A stretch of DNA of 7,423 nucleotides from Thermotoga sp. (GTDB taxonomy: Bacteria; Thermotogota; Thermotogae; B3-G13): the NCBI GenBank assembly GCA_003641555.1, contig QNAT01000055.1, forward strand, positions 1 through 7,423. Reading direction: 5' to 3'. The notes under the pieces were generated by a model. It was given only the letters and a program-made list of their open reading frames with translations, did no database searches and was not told where the DNA came from. This document shows, piece after piece, positions 5,966 to 7,423 of this stretch. Within the stretch, counting starts at the first letter, position 1. Each line of letters opens with the position of its first letter. The translations under genes and the position numbers were made by a program.

Positions 5966-7423
5966 TTAGAACTCGTATTTCAGTTTCACAGCAAGATCTA
6001 CCTGTGTCCAGCCGCTCGAGGTTATTTCACCCGTACTCGTGTACTCATCACTACTCTTTAACTTTTCAGGATAGCTAGTAGAAGAATCCAGATTAAAACT
6101 GCCTGATACAGAGATAAACAGATGTTTCAACAACCTCATATTCACAAAGAGCCTGGAATGAGGCCAAAGAAGATAGAATCCATTGCTCGAATTCTCGGTA
6201 TATGTAACCGTGGAATCAGAAGTGGAATATGTCTTTCTATCGTAATTCCTGTATGCGCCTCCTATATCAGCACCGAACTTCATATCATTACCGAAATCCT
6301 TCCTCACGTTGAGAAAGATACTATAGGTGGTGGTCGTTTCATCTCGAGCTCCATAATATTCGTATTTATCACCTGTCAATTCCTTATTATCCCTGTCGTA
6401 TGCCGTTCCTCTTTTCGCGTATTCGTCTCTCGCGTAAGAAAGCCCTGGTATAACATAGAAACTGTCGAACGGAAATCTTTTTCTCACGGATAGATACATT
6501 ACCTTCCTATCCACTTTATAGCCCGAATATACTGCACCCGATGCATCGAAGGTAACGGGTGTACCAGTGCTATCTGTGCTCCATTCAACATAATTTTCGT
6601 TATACATCTTGTAGGAGCCATCCATCACTACATCCAGTGATCTCATGTACATCGTTGCACCAGGAGTGATGTCTTTGATCTCGTATGTTATATCGGATGC
6701 ACTTTTATCTCCCGAAAAACGATGCACGTAAGATTCATATGAGCCTTTTGAATTATCAAAGTAGACATAAGGTGTGAGGATGGTATCACCTGTACCGAGA
6801 CTGAGATCTATACCGACCTTTCCGCTGTACCCTGTTTTATCGTCTCGAGCACGGTATTCAGAAGGTTTGAAGTATTCTTCATAATTTACAGGTTCCATTG
6901 TTGCGGTGGGTGTGATGTATTCCTCACGTATCCAGGTGTCCTGAAAATATTTGACATCTTTACCCCACAGCCCAAGAGAAGGTAGATAGAAATCTCCATG
7001 CACATCATAACTTTGATCGATGGTATCGAGATCCCAGCTCGTATAAGAAGGATCATAGGAAGTGTATGACAGCTCGTAAGTAGTTTCCGTTCCGTTTATA
7101 GTTTTCTTATAACTATAAGGAGAATGATACCTGTAGTACCTGCCTCCTATGCCGATCTTCAGAAAACCCAGGTCTTGATAGAAAGTACCCGAAAGGTCCA
7201 ATAGATCGTGTGAAGAACTACGATATGAAGGGTAATCGTATTCATACACCTCGTGTTTATACACCTCCGAGCCCGGATTATTCTTTGTGATGTCTTCATC
7301 ACTTAATTTATCGTATTCGGCCTTACCAACCACAAATGTGCTTCCCCCCAGAGCGTATCTCAGCTCCGCATCCAGATGAAGCAGTCCATCTTCTCTATTT
7401 TGCCAGGTATATGAGATTGTGCC
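5966..7423 (-). CDS. outer-membrane beta-barrel protein, C-terminal 485 residues (5' truncated by window end)
   Basis: The minus-strand frame is open from the window's right edge to TAA at 5968-5966. A GTG at 7333 is internal to this frame and is not a credible start. The protein ends WTQVDLAVKLKYEF, an alternating strand with terminal Phe, the typical signal for BAM-dependent insertion. It consists of repeated amphipathic strands joined by short turns and long Ser/Thr/Asp/Tyr-rich loops. Examples are FLKIGIGGRYYRYHSP, KVGIDLSLGTGDTILTPYVY, KVMYLSVRKRFPF, SFYVIPGLSYARDEYA and MKFGADIGGAYRNYD. I count about 54 Tyr (11%) and no Cys. No TonB plug or signal peptide is visible, but the N-terminus is missing. 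Family is not recognised. A porin-like channel or an MtrB/PioB-like barrel are possibilities only. It is convergent with gatB and has its own terminator, so it is independent of the other genes. Confidence 0.85.
   Translation of the reverse strand, partial: GTISYTWQNREDGLLHLDAELRYALGGSTFVVGKAEYDKLSDEDITKNNPGSEVYKHEVYEYDYPSYRSSSHDLLDLSGTFYQDLGFLKIGIGGRYYRYHSPYSYKKTINGTETTYELSYTSYDPSYTSWDLDTIDQSYDVHGDFYLPSLGLWGKDVKYFQDTWIREEYITPTATMEPVNYEEYFKPSEYRARDDKTGYSGKVGIDLSLGTGDTILTPYVYFDNSKGSYESYVHRFSGDKSASDITYEIKDITPGATMYMRSLDVVMDGSYKMYNENYVEWSTDSTGTPVTFDASGAVYSGYKVDRKVMYLSVRKRFPFDSFYVIPGLSYARDEYAKRGTAYDRDNKELTGDKYEYYGARDETTTTYSIFLNVRKDFGNDMKFGADIGGAYRNYDRKTYSTSDSTVTYTENSSNGFYLLWPHSRLFVNMRLLKHLFISVSGSFNLDSSTSYPEKLKSSDEYTSTGEITSSGWTQVDLAVKLKYEF

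Noticed and set aside
6122..6493. 123-codon plus-strand open frame
   Set aside because: It lies wholly inside the beta-barrel gene on the opposite strand, whose strand pattern and C-terminal signal are clearly real.

Overview
The window looks like chromosomal DNA from a diderm (outer-membrane-bearing) bacterium of low to moderate GC. Isoleucine ATA and arginine AGA codons are frequent, as in many thermophilic or candidate-phylum bacteria. The genes are bacterial in type: GatA/GatB amidotransferase, an RqcP-like S4 protein, and a beta-barrel ending in a C-terminal Phe. I cannot name the phylum from the sequence alone. Most of the window is ordinary housekeeping and anaerobic-metabolism content. 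The less explained parts are the 0.5 kb convergent intergenic region and the outer-membrane protein.

Left part, bases 1-2462, plus strand: a tightly packed cluster of four genes. It opens with the 3' part of an HgdB/COG3581-like protein related to 2-hydroxyacyl-CoA dehydratases. A BadF/BadG/BcrA/BcrD-type ATPase activase with its iron-sulfur cysteines overlaps it by 4 bases (ATGA). An 83-residue S4-domain RqcP/YabO-like protein overlaps the activase in the same way. A 146-residue NifX/NifB-type (dinitrogenase iron-molybdenum cofactor) domain protein follows 15 bases later.

Middle part, bases 2559-5448, plus strand: gatA and gatB, overlapping by 11 bases, encode two subunits of the Asp-tRNA(Asn)/Glu-tRNA(Gln) amidotransferase. 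All catalytic residues of GatA are visible. gatC is not beside them, and GatA is about 16 residues shorter than usual just before its catalytic lysine. No terminator separates the first cluster from gatA, so read-through is possible.

Intergenic part, bases 5449-5965: tandem hairpins follow gatB, namely a 10-bp stem, then a perfect 14-bp stem with a T-rich tail. About 170 bases on there is a diverged second copy of the first hairpin sequence, then a third terminator-like hairpin. On the minus strand lie a frameshifted coding remnant of unknown family and a 10-bp hairpin terminator for the convergent gene.

Right part, bases 5966-7423, minus strand: the last 485 residues of a tyrosine-rich, cysteine-free outer-membrane beta-barrel protein of unassigned family. 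Its N-terminus lies beyond the window.
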